Assembly: GCA_007922195.1 (NCBI GenBank)
Contig: ML682002.1
Span: 620,001-684,000 of the forward strand
Reading direction: 5' to 3'
DNA: 64,000 bases
From: Podocnemis expansa
Lineage: Eukaryota > Chordata > Testudines > Podocnemididae
Shown here: positions 1-10,880 of the stretch, piece after piece
Position numbering within the stretch: the first letter of the stretch is position 1
How the letters are laid out: the number at the start of each line of letters is the position of its first letter
Notes under the pieces: generated by a model
Told to the model about the DNA's origin: nothing
Seen by the model: only the letters and a program-made list of their open reading frames with translations
Database searches by the model: none
Program-made: the position numbers and the translations under genes

Positions 1-550
1 CCCAGGCTTGGGGGCAGCCCCAGCGGTGGGGTGAGCCACCCCTGGAGCGGCCACCCCAGGGGGGCTGCAGTCCCCCTGACCGCGCTGCAGGGTCAGCAGC
101 TCCCCCGCAGCCTGGGCCAGTGGCAGAGCCCTGGGGGTGCCCCAGCCAGCTTCCCCCCTGCTTCCCTTTGCCGGGGGTATGGGGGACGAAGGGGGCTGAG
201 GCACCCATCCCTCCCTGCTCCCAGCAAGGGGAAGCTGGCTGGGGCACCCTCAGACCCCCTGCACCCCACTCAGCACCCTGGCCAAGGTGCTGGGGGGGTG
301 GGACATTCCCCCCAGGGTGCTATGCACCCTGGGGGGAAGGTCCTTGTTATTTTGAAACAATCCTTGTTTAGAAATAACATGTCCAAATGGCTTATTTCAT
401 AACAACTGGTTTCGAAATAACCCTACTTTCGAAAGCAAAGTGGTTTAAGCTGTTTCGAAAGGAGGGCTCTTGTTTTCGAGTGGACATAGGGACTTTTATT
501 TCGAAACAACCGATGTTGTTTTGAAATAAAAGCCCTGTGTGGACATACCC
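1..550. mobile_element. Palindromic-core MITE, right part (left end outside window or unclear)
   Basis: The right terminus (GTGTGGACATACCC, ending at 550) and the repeated TTTCGAAA / ATTTCGAAATAA dyads between about 346 and 535 match the complete element at 9109-9608, including the phrase ATAACATGTCC. The GC-rich stretch at 1-330 may be the element's unusual GC-rich centre, as in the 9.1-kb copy, or unrelated sequence. No left terminal repeat is visible. Confidence 0.6.
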
Positions 551-1262
551 CTAGTTACAAGCCAAGTCCAGACTGTGTCAAACCAGTGAAAGGAGGACAG
601 CCATCTCACTACCCTATACCATTGATTGGCAGGGGTGAAATGCTGGGAGCTACCTTGAGTCGATTATGAAATGCATATTCATGAGGTGATCTGTAGACAC
701 AAACTGTGTTTAGGGACAAGCTAGGTCAGTAACTGGCTATGAACTTGCTGAGAACCTGTAGTGCGGAGCAGGCACAAAGGAACCCTACGGTTACAGGTGT
801 GGTATGTGTTGGGTGACGCATTCTCTCTCCCGGGATAGGATTCAGCGTTGCCTCGCTCTGATCATCCTGCTATGCACACCTGAAAGGCCCATCAGGCTTG
901 TCTAGGCTTGTAGGGCATACCTAAGCCTTTAAGCAACTTGGTATTTCAAACCAAGTGTGAGAAGGGGCCAGTCAGCATCTTATCTGTGGCTCTGCCAATG
1001 GAACACAACCCAAAACTCTCCTGTAAAGTTCCCATCAGCCCTGGGAAGACTCGTTAGATTTTACAGCTTTGACACATGGTCAGAACAAAGTGGCAGATGC
1101 AACGCCCAGTGTTGCTGTTAGTTGTCCTTACATTATTTACTGACAGAGCAGAAACCTACATGTCCACCACTGCCTACCACTTGGGGATCCTGGAGTGCTT
1201 TACAGACGCCACTGGCATCTCTCCACCCTGCACTGAACAAGTTTCAAAGGGGCAGCTGTTAG
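551..1262. other. No recognisable feature
   Basis: I see no repeat family, exon-like ORF or RNA gene here. The 63-residue ORF at 1076-1267 has a hydrophobic start but no other support, and its end runs into a SINE fragment. Confidence 0.4.
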
Positions 1263-1343
1263 TTTAGTTCAGTGAAACAAACAAGGGGTCCTGTGGCACT
1301 TTTAAAGACTAGCAAATTTTATTTATCACGTGAGCTTTCGTGG
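1263..1343 (+). mobile_element. Turtle-type SINE tail fragment
   Basis: The order TTCAGTGAAACAAACAAGG, GTCCTGTGGCAC, AAAGACTAGCAAATTTTATTTA, GAGCTTTCGTGG matches the 3' part of the SINE family found at 5912, 25256 and 46421. It has no head and directly abuts a hAT fragment on its right. Confidence 0.75.
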
Positions 1344-1484
1344 TGTTTTGAGAGCCGCCATGGGTGTAGCCTCCTGGTGGGGGAAGCTGGGAGCTAGGCC
1401 AGGGTGGAGGCAGAGTCTGGAGCTGCAAGTGGTCTTGCAAAGAGCTGCATATGGCTCTGGAGCCACAGGTTGCAGACCCCTGGC
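1344..1484 (+). mobile_element. hAT-type MITE, right half
   Basis: The segment from GTTTTGAGAGCCGCC to the terminus TTGCAGACCCCTG is homologous to the right part of the complete element at 50394-51117. Shared phrases include GGTGTAG..CTCCTGG and GAGCTGCAAG. The left half is missing and a SINE tail lies in its place. Confidence 0.65.
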
Positions 1485-4400
1485 TTAAACTATCACCTGT
1501 TCATGGCAGTTGTCTTCTCTTACCGTGTGTTCACACAACGTCTACCAGAGCGGGCTCTGATCAGCTAGAGCCTCCAGCTGCTGCTGCCACGCAAATATAA
1601 AAATGGGCCATGTCCACTTTAGAATTAAGAAGCTGGTTTCAAATGCCTCCGTGTTTCTGAGATGTTGCCCTTCAGGCCACAGCAATGGTGCCAGATGAAC
1701 GTGGATGAGGGAAAAGGCTACTGCAAATAATTAAGCAGGCATCTCTGAATAGAGTCAGGCCCCAGACATCTACTTTGCCCTTTGCTAGGTCCCAAGCAAG
1801 ATGGCTTGCCTGATTAGTTGTAGGGTGAGCCAAGGTTCAAAAGGCAAAAGTGGGAAGCATGCAGAAGCAATACCTCCTTCACGGCCTTGTCTCTGCTCCA
1901 TCTCTTCCTTAAGCCACGCCCCTTTCTCCTCTTCTGTAAGCTCCTCCCCTTACTCGTCTTCCACGAGGTCCCGCCCCTTACCCCTCCTCTTTTCCCTAGT
2001 CAGACTGGAAGCTGGAGCCAGGATGTGGTAAGAGGGGAGCCCTGCACCCTCCACCTGCCCTTGGTGAGGGACCGGCGTGCTCAAGAGCAGTCTCTGGCTC
2101 ATGTCCTCATCCGCTGCCCAAAATTCAGCCTTGCTCAGTAAAATCAGGAGACTAGAGGAGAGCCTGTGGAAGATGGGTGTGGACTTTGTTCGGTTGCTAG
2201 CTGACAGTGTTTCATTGGAGTTAGCTAGTGCCCTTATGGGCATTTTAAGCTCAGAGGCCACACAGTGGGTTGGCAATTGAAAGCTGAACTGTCTTCTCAG
2301 CCATCAAACCCTCACACCATCAAGCCCTGAAGCTGGTATCTAACTTAAGAGCTAATTTCCTGCTTTCTGGGGTTCCAAGAGGAAAAGGCTCCCCAGGCTA
2401 CTATTGGCTTTGAAGCCACTCCCCTCTTCTTGGATTTGATCCTGCCGCTTTTTCAGCAGACCAGAAAGCATGTGATACAATGTGCCAGCAGCAAGCTCTT
2501 CCCCACACTGTGAGAGACTGTGGCACAGCAGAAGAGCAGGGAATTGATATAGAAATAGATAATGACTGATTGATTTTTGTCTCTCACACTTAGTTCAGCC
2601 CCACTGGGCTATGATTGCTATTGCAGGGAGCACAGAGGCGGGTCAGATAAGCAAGGGGACGTGCAGTCTGCACTGAACCCCAAGCTGGAGCAATCTGTTC
2701 CACCTCAGGCCGATTGTGTGAGAAGCTGGGCCAGCTCCTGGCAGGTTGTCCGTGGGACCTAAGCTGGGCAGAATTTACGCATCCCTCTCTGAGTTGTTAT
2801 GTAGCCCAGTTTATCATGCTGATGGGTCTGGGCTGATACTCATCTGCCTGCTGAGCTGCTTACATTTTTCCTAGATTGCAAGACCACAAGGTGCCATTGT
2901 CATCCTCTAGTCTTAATGCCTATGTACTAGTGGCAGGAGAACATCGCCAAAATAATTCCTAGAGCAGATATTTTAGAAAGACATCCAATATGGATTAAAA
3001 ATAGTTATTGATATAGAATCTACCATCACCCTTCATAAATAAATGCATGATTAATTTCTTTCACCATTAAAAATGTACACCTTATTTCCAGAGCAAATTC
3101 GTCTAGTTTCAACTCCCAGTCACTGGATTACGTTACACCTCTCTTTGCTAGACTGAAGTGCCCATTATTAAATATTTATTCCCATTATTAAATATTTGTA
3201 GCTACTTATAATAAAGTCACCCCTTTACCTTCTCTTTGTTAAACTAAGTTCAAGCAGACCAAACAAGAGCAATAGGCCCCCAAATCAGCAAACACGCGAA
3301 CAATGGGCTTCAACCTGTGGACCGCAGAGGCCAGCAGACTATATCTAAGATTTCCAAAGCAGATCCCTCTGCCACCTGAAAATTTGTAGAGATCTGCTAA
3401 TGAAAAAAATGTTGAAAACCACAGGCCCTGGAAGAAGTCAGAGGGATGATATAGTGCAACAGAAAGGGCTTATCAACTAAGACCTAGAATTGAGAATTAC
3501 AGCTGATTAGAGAGAAGTTGTGAGAGTTATATTGTCAGAATATGCAGGAGTTTCAAAATCAAAAGACTTCAGAAAATGGGCCAGATCTGCTGGAATTTCA
3601 TTTTGGAAAAGAACAGAAGAACTGACAGTGTCCGAGCCTCCCATTTCAACATTTTTGGAGTGAAATGTTTTGACTTTTCATTTTGAAATGAGCTTGTTTC
3701 ATTTTTAACTGGGCATTACATTGCATTGTCCTTTAGATCATATGGAATAATACAGAATAAAAAACAGAAACAAAACCAAAAAATTCTGATTGGTCCCAAA
3801 ATAAGTTTTCTTCAGAATTTTCCTTCATGGAGAATGATCTCTTTTTACTCTGGGGGGTAAAGCTAGAGTGACCAGGTGGCAAGAGTGAAAAATCAGGGCA
3901 GGCTGGAGGGTAATAGGCATCTATATAAAATAAAGCCTCAAGTACCAGGACTGTCACTATAAAATTGGACCATTTGGTCATGCTGGAGAAGTCAAATTTC
4001 AAAATCTTGAAATCCATTGTGAAATGGAACATCCATTCTCTGCACAGCAAAGGAAAGGAAAACTGAAGACTGTTTTCCCATGCTTTAAAAAATGGATAAT
4101 ACCAGCCTTACAGCTGCGGTGATGGAGACAGAGTCGTTTGATGAATTCTACTATCACAGTGACTTTTATCCCCAGAATTGAGCAAATAGCTCTCGAGAGC
4201 AATTCTGGGTGTGGCCTTAGCAACAGACTGCATCAAACCAGGTATCTTTGGAAAAGTCAAACTTGCAGTGTTTAATGTGAGAGATTTTGGCGTATGGGCT
4301 GAAAAGAGAACTTGGTCCCACTGCCAGTTAATGACCGACATGAACAATGTATAGACCAAGGAGGGGGGGACAGAAGTGACATGAAATAATTCATATTATT

Positions 4401-4764
4401 TTCTCTCTCCTTAAATCTGATTCCCCTACTACAGAAGACCACACTTACTGGGGGCACAGCTCCTTGGGAGTGGGTGTGGCATCATTCTTCTCTCCAATGT
4501 CCTTGCTGGCAGCTGCTCCAGCCCTGCTTCTTCTTGTGACTCAACAGTTGGACCACGCCTTGCTTTGCCCCAGCCTGTGAAGAGGGATGCTCACCTTTTG
4601 AGAGCCTCCTGGTGGCTGTGTGTGGTGCTGCTGTCATCTTTCTGCTTCCAGCGCCCCATTTAGGTCGTCAGCCTCACTTGGTGGGTCCTTAGTGGCTCTG
4701 CCTTCTGGCCAGGCACAATCAAAATGAACTTCGGGACCTGTGGGGGAAGGGAAGGGAAGGGAAA
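1485..4764. other. No gene or named repeat; pyrimidine tract near 1.9-2.0 kb
   Basis: About 3.3 kb without recognisable family similarity. A C/T-rich stretch at about 1914-2000 has short near-repeats of the CCTCCCCTTA type. A 20-bp direct repeat (CCCATTATTAAATATTT..) lies at 3161-3200. ORFs on both strands are short and overlapping, as expected by chance. Confidence 0.35.
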
Positions 4765-5280
4765 GATATCAAAACCTACCATGATGGTAGCATTTAATTT
4801 CAGAAACGGGAACTATGCAAAAAAGGAGGAAGTTAGTGAAACACAACAAAAAGTGAAACCCCTGCAAGCCACATGGAAACTTTTTAAAGACATCATAATA
4901 CAGGCTCATTTAAATGTACATCCTCAAATTAAAAAAAATAGTAAAACAAACAAAAAAAAGTGCCACTGTGGTTAAACAACACAGTAGAAAGGCAAAAAGG
5001 CATCATTTAAAAAGTGGAAGTTAAATCTTATTGAGGAAAATGGAAAGGAGCATAACCTCTGGCAAATAAAGTGTAAAGATATTATTAGGAAGGCTGGGAA
5101 AAAATTGGAAGAACAGGTAGCCAAAGACTCAAAAAGTAACAGCAAAGCCATTTTAAGTACATTGGAAGCAGGAATCCTGTGGTGCCACTGGGTGATCAAA
5201 ATGATAAAGCACCACTGAAGGAAGACAAGGCTGATGTGCAGAAACTAAATGAATTCTTTACGTTGGTCTTCATGAATGAA

Positions 5281-5635
5281 CATGGGTCTCACTGGCCCCA
5301 AAAACTCTCAGGGCCTGGGCCCCAGTGTCCCTTCCCCCATACTGGTCACACCCTGTGGCCCTGATCCAGCCCTGCTTTCCCAGTTGGAGACCAAAGCTGG
5401 CTCTGGCTGGTGCTGCTGGCAGCCCCAGGTCCTCAGCCAACTCAGGCCCACGTCCCCAGCCAGGGTCGGAGCCAGATCAGACTCCCACCGCTGTGGTTTC
5501 CTGGCCCGGCATCCCTGACCAGGGTCAGAGCTGGATGTTGGGGAAACTCAGGAGAGTCGCAGGCTCTATGAGCCTGTGCTGCCCACAGGACTGGGGACTC
5601 ATGCCCCCTGTGCCCAGTGCCAGTGACGCCCATGG
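5281..5635. mobile_element. Short GC-rich TIR element inserted in CR1
   Basis: A 355-bp GC-rich segment interrupts the CR1. Its ends form an imperfect inverted repeat: CATGGGTCTCACTGG at the left and, as reverse complement, CCATGGGCGTCACTGG at the right. ATGAA precedes it (5276-5280) and follows it (5636-5640), a plausible target duplication. I do not recognise the family. The ORFs inside it are by-products of its GC richness. Confidence 0.6.
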
Positions 5636-5911
5636 ATGAAGATGTGAAAGAGATTCCCAAACCTGAGCCAATCATTTATGTGACAAATCAGAGGAAGTAT
5701 CTAAGATTGAGGTGTCATTACAAGAGGTTTTTCAAGAAGCTGATAAATTAAACAGCAATTAATCAACAGGACGAGATAATATTCAGCTAAGAGTTCTGAA
5801 GGAACTTGAGTGTGAACTAGGAAAATTAACTGTGGTATGTAACCTGCCAGTTAACTCAACTTCTGTAGCAGAAAGACTGGAGGACACCTAACGTGATGCC
5901 ACACTTCTGAA

Positions 5912-6139
5912 GTTCCAGAGGGGTAGACATGTAAGTCTAGTTCAGCAAAAACAACCAAGGAGTCCTGTGGCACTTAAAGATTAACAAATTCATGTATCAC
6001 ATGAGCTTCTGTGGGAGAAATCCCACTTTGTCAGACCTTCAAAGCATCTGACGAAGTGGGATTTTCTCCCACAAAAGCTTGTGTAATAAATAAAATTGCT
6101 AGTCTTTAAAAGGGTCCCAGGACTCCTTGTTTGTTTCAC
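5912..6139. mobile_element. Two partial SINEs in opposite orientation forming a large inverted repeat
   Basis: A forward SINE (GTTCCAGAGGGGTAG head through CCTGTGGCAC to CCCACTTTGTCAGA) occupies 5912-6036. It is followed directly by the reverse complement of the same tail (GCATCTGACGAAGTGGG to GGACTCCTTGTTTG) at 6037-6139. The shared tails make roughly 100-base arms with almost no spacer. CR1 sequence flanks both sides. Confidence 0.8.
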
Positions 6140-6491
6140 ATTTTTAAAAAGGCTCCAGCAGTGATCCTGGAAATTACAGGCTGGTAATGCTAACATCAGT
6201 ACCAGGTAAATTGGTTGAACCTGTAGTAAAGAACACAATTATCAGACACTTATATGAACACAGTTTGTTGGGGAAGAGTCAACGTGGTTTTTGTAAAGGG
6301 AAATCGTGCCTCACCAATCTACTATAAGTCTTTAAGGGGCTGAACAAGCATGTGGACAAGGGTGATCCAGCAAATATTGTGTAGATTTTCAGAAAGCCTA
6401 TGACAAAGTCCGTCACCAAAGATTCTGAAGCAAAATAAGCTGTCACGGGATAAGAAGCAAGGTCCTCTCCTGACTCAGTTACTGGTTAAGA

Positions 6492-7322
6492 CAGGGGTGT
6501 CCAACCTTTTTGGGTGAAGGGCCACATTGCAATTCTTTTCTCAGTTGGGGGGCTGGTGAGAAAATTTTTGATAGATCAGACATAGAAATCAATGTTATTA
6601 ATAAACTTCAATAAAATAATTAGTGTGATATTTGGCATTGCTTTTGCTTGCACTGTGTACAGAGGACAAGGGGGCAGGGGTGCCCCTGTGAGGGGCAAGG
6701 CAGGAGAAGGGGGCATGGCAGAGGAGGGGACAGGAAGAAGGGTGAGGTGGGGGGAGCAGAGCAGCTGGGTGGCAGGACTCAGCTACCTCCTGACAGGGAC
6801 CCCACCAGCTCTGCTCTCCTCCCGCCCTGCCAAGCACTGCCCAGGGAAAGGAGAGCGGTGCTGGGGAGAGGGAGAGGAGAACAGAGTCAGACAGAGACAA
6901 GACAGAAATCTGGTAGTTCTGCAGGGGTCACAGATTTTGGCATTGGGCCTGTCTGTACCAGAAACATTAATGGGTAGCAATCTCTACAGAAGAGATTTTG
7001 CCACTAAGGTCAGGGGAAGGACAGGGGTGCTGGGATTAGGGCTGTGGGATTAGAGCAGAAGTGGGTGGGATAGCCAGGTCAGGATTTTAAACTGGTGAGG
7101 GCACTCCCCCTTTACCTGCCTCCTGCTCACCTGAAAGGGACTGAATCCAGCCCCTGAACAGCTCTCCGGCCATGCCATGCCTCCCTGTAGCTGTGCTGTG
7201 TGCAGGGCAGGAACCTGACAAGGGCCCTGGCCAGCCCCAGCTCCCAGCTGCACTCCTCAGGCCACACGAAAGCTCGTGGTGGGCCAAAGTCTGACTCCCA
7301 GGCCACAGATTGGACAAGCCTG
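6492..7322. mobile_element. Non-autonomous hAT element with perfect 8-bp TSD
   Basis: The left terminus CAGGGGTGTCCAACCTT and the right terminus (reverse complement CAGGCTTGTCCAATCTG) are inverted repeats. GGTTAAGA flanks it exactly at 6484-6491 and 7323-7330. Removing the 831 bp and one TSD restores continuous CR1 sequence (ACTGGTTAAGA to GATAGGAAAC). The interior has a GC-rich middle and no transposase. A 153-codon ORF inside it is not credible as a gene. Confidence 0.9.
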
Positions 7323-8440
7323 GGTTAAGAGATAGGAAACAACTGATAGGAATAAAGGGTCCATTTTCAAAATGGAGCAAGGTAAATAGTAGAGTCCTGC
7401 AAAGATCTGGATTGGAACTAATACTGTTCAACATATTAATAAATAAGGTGAAAAAAGGTCAAAACTGAGATGGCAAAATTTGCAGATGACATACAACTAT
7501 TCAGGAGAGTCAAGTCCAGATCAGACTGCAAGGAGTTACAAAAAAATTTCACAAAACTGGGTGACTGAGCAACAAAATGGCAGATGAAATTAAATGTTGA
7601 TAAACACAAAGTAACGAACACTGGACAACATAATTCCAAATATCCACATAAAAGGATGATGTTTAAATTAGCTGTTACCATGGAGCAAAGAGATCGTGGA
7701 GTCATCATGAATAGTTTTCTGAAAACATCCACTCAGTGTGGAGCAGCAGTCAAAAAACCCTAACAGAACGTTAGGAATCATTTGGACATTAGTACATGGT
7801 ACACCCACATCTTGAATATTGAGTGCAGATCCGGTCATCCCAACAAATTGCTTAACTGGAAAAGGTTCAGAAAAAAGGCATAAAGAATGATTAGGGCATG
7901 GAAAAACTTCCATATGAGGAGAAATTGATAGGATTGGAACTTTTCAGCTTGGAAAAGAGATAACTGATATGATATGATGTCTATAAAATCAAGACTATTG
8001 TGGAGAAAGTGAAAATGGAAGTGTTATTCGTTCATTTTCATAACACAAGAACTAGGAATCACCAAAAGAAATTAATAGGCAGCAGGTTTAAAATGAAAAA
8101 AGGAAGTATTTCTTCACACAACACACTGTCAACCTGTGGAACTCCTTGCCAGAGGATGTTGTGAAGGCCAAATCTATAAGGGGGTTCAAAAAAGAACTAG
8201 GTAAGTTCCTTGAAGATAGGTCCATAAGTGGCAATGACCCAGATGGGCAGGGATTGCTGTTTGCCAAAGGCTGGGAATGGGTGATGGGACAGATCATTTG
8301 CGAATTATCTGTTCTGTTCAATCCCTCTGAAGCACCTGGTATTGGCCGGTGTAAGAAGACAGGCTACAAGGGTAGATGGACCATTGGTCTTACTTATTAT
8401 GGCCATTTCTTGTTCTTTTGAACCTCTTCTATGGTAGCAA

Positions 8441-9105
8441 AGAGTCCAACAAATAAACCATCTATCTGCCCTCACCAAGGGCTTCTGCCCCAGCTGTAGC
8501 CCTCTTAATTTCCACTGCTTCCAAACAGGCCCCATCCCCTTCCCACAGCTTAGATTAGGCTTCTTCTCCCCACCGTGTTTTATACAACTCTGCACATCGG
8601 GAAGCCTGGGTGTACCCAGGTTTGTGCCCAGGGGCTTTATACGCAGCAGCCACATACAGCTGGATTAGATTCATTCCTGCTCCGTTCCCTGAGTCTCTGC
8701 CCGCTGGTCCCCTTTGTCTTCATCTTTAGCTCAGAGTTGTCAGGCACCTTTCCCCTCTGAAAACCCAGCTATGCCTGTGCAGTCATGGACAAACTGGCTA
8801 GTCCTTACGCCTTTCTGGCAAGAGAGGAGCCCAGCCCTCCTGGCCTCATCCAGGGACTGTTCTGATAAGGCCCTGTCCTCCTTTTAGCTGAGCCTACAGG
8901 GCTCTGATTGGCTGTTGCTAGCCCAGCTCCCTGTAGTTTTAAAGATGGCTGCTCCAGAGAGGCATCTCTAGGCAGACCTAGAGGACCCACATTTACTGTT
9001 CTGTTCCTCATACATAACAGTTTCCTGGTTTGGGGCATAATAGGCCTCTTGTGGGGACCTGCCAAGGTGAGGTGCATCCAATCACACATCCATTTCTGCT
9101 CACAC
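8441..9105 (-). mobile_element. LTR-like fragment
   Basis: On the minus strand the stretch around 8880-8990 has CCTCTAGGTCTGCCTAGAG.., a GC-rich spacer and CAGCCAATCAGAGCCC. This layout resembles the LTR-like copies at 40274-40794 and 47665-48180 (GCAGGG..CCAATCAGA). The ends are unclear; the adjoining 8441-8640 is unassigned. Family identity is inferred from the shared CCAAT-containing core. Confidence 0.35.
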
Positions 9106-9108
9106 AAA

Positions 9109-9608
9109 GGCTATGTACATGCTTATTTCGATTTAGGTTAAATTGAAATAAGTTAATTCGAAATAAAATCCTTAATTTGAATTAACTTAAATCGAAATAA
9201 GCAAAAACCTCAAATCAAAATAGCAAGTCCAGACACAGGACTTGCTATTTTGAATCAGGAGAGGGGCACCATGAGAGGTGTGGCAACATGGCCCCCTCAC
9301 TGGGCCATGCCTCCAACCCAATATATACAAAAAAAAGGCACCCTGGGAAGGAGAAGGGCAAAAGTGTTATTTCAGAATAACAGTTATTTCGAAATAACAT
9401 GTCCGAGTGGCATTATTTTGAAATAACCATTTCGAAATAACAGACGATTCAAATTAAAGTAGGTTTAAGCTATTTTGAAATAATGTCTCTTGTTTTGAAA
9501 TGACGGAGCTCGTAATTTCAAAACAAGAAAACGTCGTGTGGGCCTAATCTTTCTTAAATCGAAATAACCAGTGTTATTTCGATTTAAAAGATACGTGTGG
9601 ACATACCC
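9109..9608. mobile_element. Palindromic-core MITE (TTCGAAATAA type) with 3-bp TSD
   Basis: The termini are GGCTATGTACATGC on the left and GTGTGGACATACCC on the right, flanked by AAA on both sides (9106-9108, 9609-9611). The arms consist of repeated ATTTCGAAATAA / TTCGATTTAA dyads. The centre (about 9251-9350) is GC-richer and not dyadic. There is no coding capacity. It is 500 bp long, the largest complete member here. Confidence 0.75.
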
Positions 9609-10239
9609 AAAGAGTCAAGCAAACTAAACTCTAGCAAACTCAGGTCTTTCCTCTGACCCAGTATCACTCCTCCATAGACTCCCCCACCCTCCACCTACCC
9701 ATGCTGTGCAGGATGATGCAGGGTGATATCTCCCAGGGCTTTCTCCCTGGATGACCAGCTGCAGGGTTTGTAGTCCTTCCCGCCACGTATCCAGGTGTTC
9801 CACTCCACTTTTCCGGGTACCTGGCAGAAGAATCCAGTTATCCCTCCTCTCCAGGTTCCTGCGTGCCCTGGGGTGAGCAGCCGGTCCCTCAGATTCCTCA
9901 TTCCCTCCTTGAACGCCTCTCCACCTTGGCCTTCCTTCAGGCCCTATCACAGCCCCTCTATATTTGTTGCACATCTGCCATGCCAAGGCCTTTGCCCCAT
10001 TCTGTAACAACCTGATGGAAGATTGTATAGTTTGACCTGTGACAGTCCTGAAATAACCATCGGAAAATACCAAGATCAAGGCAGGCTGCAAGAAGGAGAG
10101 CAGATTCTTCCAGTACTGATGAGTTACCGGAAGACAAACTTTCCCAGCTAGTCACAAACAAGTCTTCCGATTCCCCACAATGCTTATCAATAAGCTTCAA
10201 CAAAATAGAAATAGCCCACTTTATTGCATTTCAGCCTCT
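9609..10239. other. No recognisable gene; possible internal part of an older repeat
   Basis: Pyrimidine-rich on the plus strand at 9640-9960, then mixed composition. It directly precedes a repeat also found near 63 kb and may belong to the same element, but I cannot show this. The 155-codon minus-strand ORF at 9624-10091 has no recognisable domain. Confidence 0.3.
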
Positions 10240-10880
10240 GGCTCCCAAACAGCAACTGGGGCTAGTAAAGAGATAAATTACATAAAATTCTACACGCTTT
10301 ACCAAATGGTTTCTTCTGACTCCAAAGGGTCAACCACATTACCCAGAGCAACGTAAGCTTGGATCTTACCCAAATATAGCACACTGCCAGCCAATCCTTA
10401 CGTAACTAAACTAAAGGAAAGAAAAAACTTTGAGAAATATTAAAGGATCAAAGCAAATCATGTACATACAAATGATTAAAAGTCCATGGAAAGCAAGACT
10501 TTGGTAGAATTTGGAGTTTGCAGGCTTGTGTAGATCCTCTGATGTACATTCGGTGTCTGGGTGGGTCTTAAGGGTTTTGTTTCGCAGCTTCAGCTGTAGA
10601 TGAATAAATCCAGAGAAAGGTGCAAACTGAAAGCTGCATAGACTGAAAGACTAAGGACGACTGAAGACAAAATGGGGGTGTTGCAGTGAGTGGCCTTTCA
10701 TCACATCTGGCCTTTCCTATGCTGTGTGTGAGATTTTGCAGACACAAAATGGAGTTTAGAGTCACGTGGGCAGGTCCTGGTGACTCATGAGGTCTCTCTC
10801 TGGACCTATTGTACCTGTGAGCTTCCTTAATGGGCCATTAAGGAAACAATTGCCGTAAACATCCTGTCTGGGCGGCTCCC
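10240..10880 (-). repeat. Interspersed repeat, inverted copy of the 63.1-63.5-kb repeat
   Basis: On the minus strand, 10487-10860 can be aligned by eye with plus-strand 63143-63470. Shared phrases are AATGGCCCATTAAGGAAGCT, AACTCCATTTTG, GGGAAAGGCC/AGGAAAGGCC, CCATTTTGTCTTCAGTC and CTGCAAACTCCAAATTCT. The adjoining 10240-10486 (ACCCAAATATAGCACAC..CCAGCCAATCCTTA..AACTAAACTAAA) resembles a common turtle repeat. It may be an LTR or the body of a retroelement; the type is not established. Confidence 0.55.

Larger units (their letters stand above)
4765..8440 (+). mobile_element. CR1 LINE, decayed, ORF2 region, with three nested insertions
   Basis: A sense-strand CR1 copy runs from the region before the reverse transcriptase (GTAGCATTTAATTTCAGAAA at about 4786) through the RT domain to the 3' end near 8440. 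The RT catalytic motif is still legible as FADD at 7479-7490 (TTTGCAGATGAC). Stops and frameshifts break the frame throughout, so the copy is dead. It is split by a TIR element at 5281-5635, a SINE pair at 5912-6139 and a hAT at 6492-7322; CR1 sequence resumes after each one. Confidence 0.85.

Noticed and set aside
6592..7053. 153-codon plus-strand ORF
   Set aside because: It lies wholly inside a hAT element with an exact TSD, has overlapping ORFs on both strands, and shows no domain.
8146..8421. 91-codon ORF starting MPEDVVKAKS
   Set aside because: It is the C-terminal part of CR1 ORF2, not a host gene.
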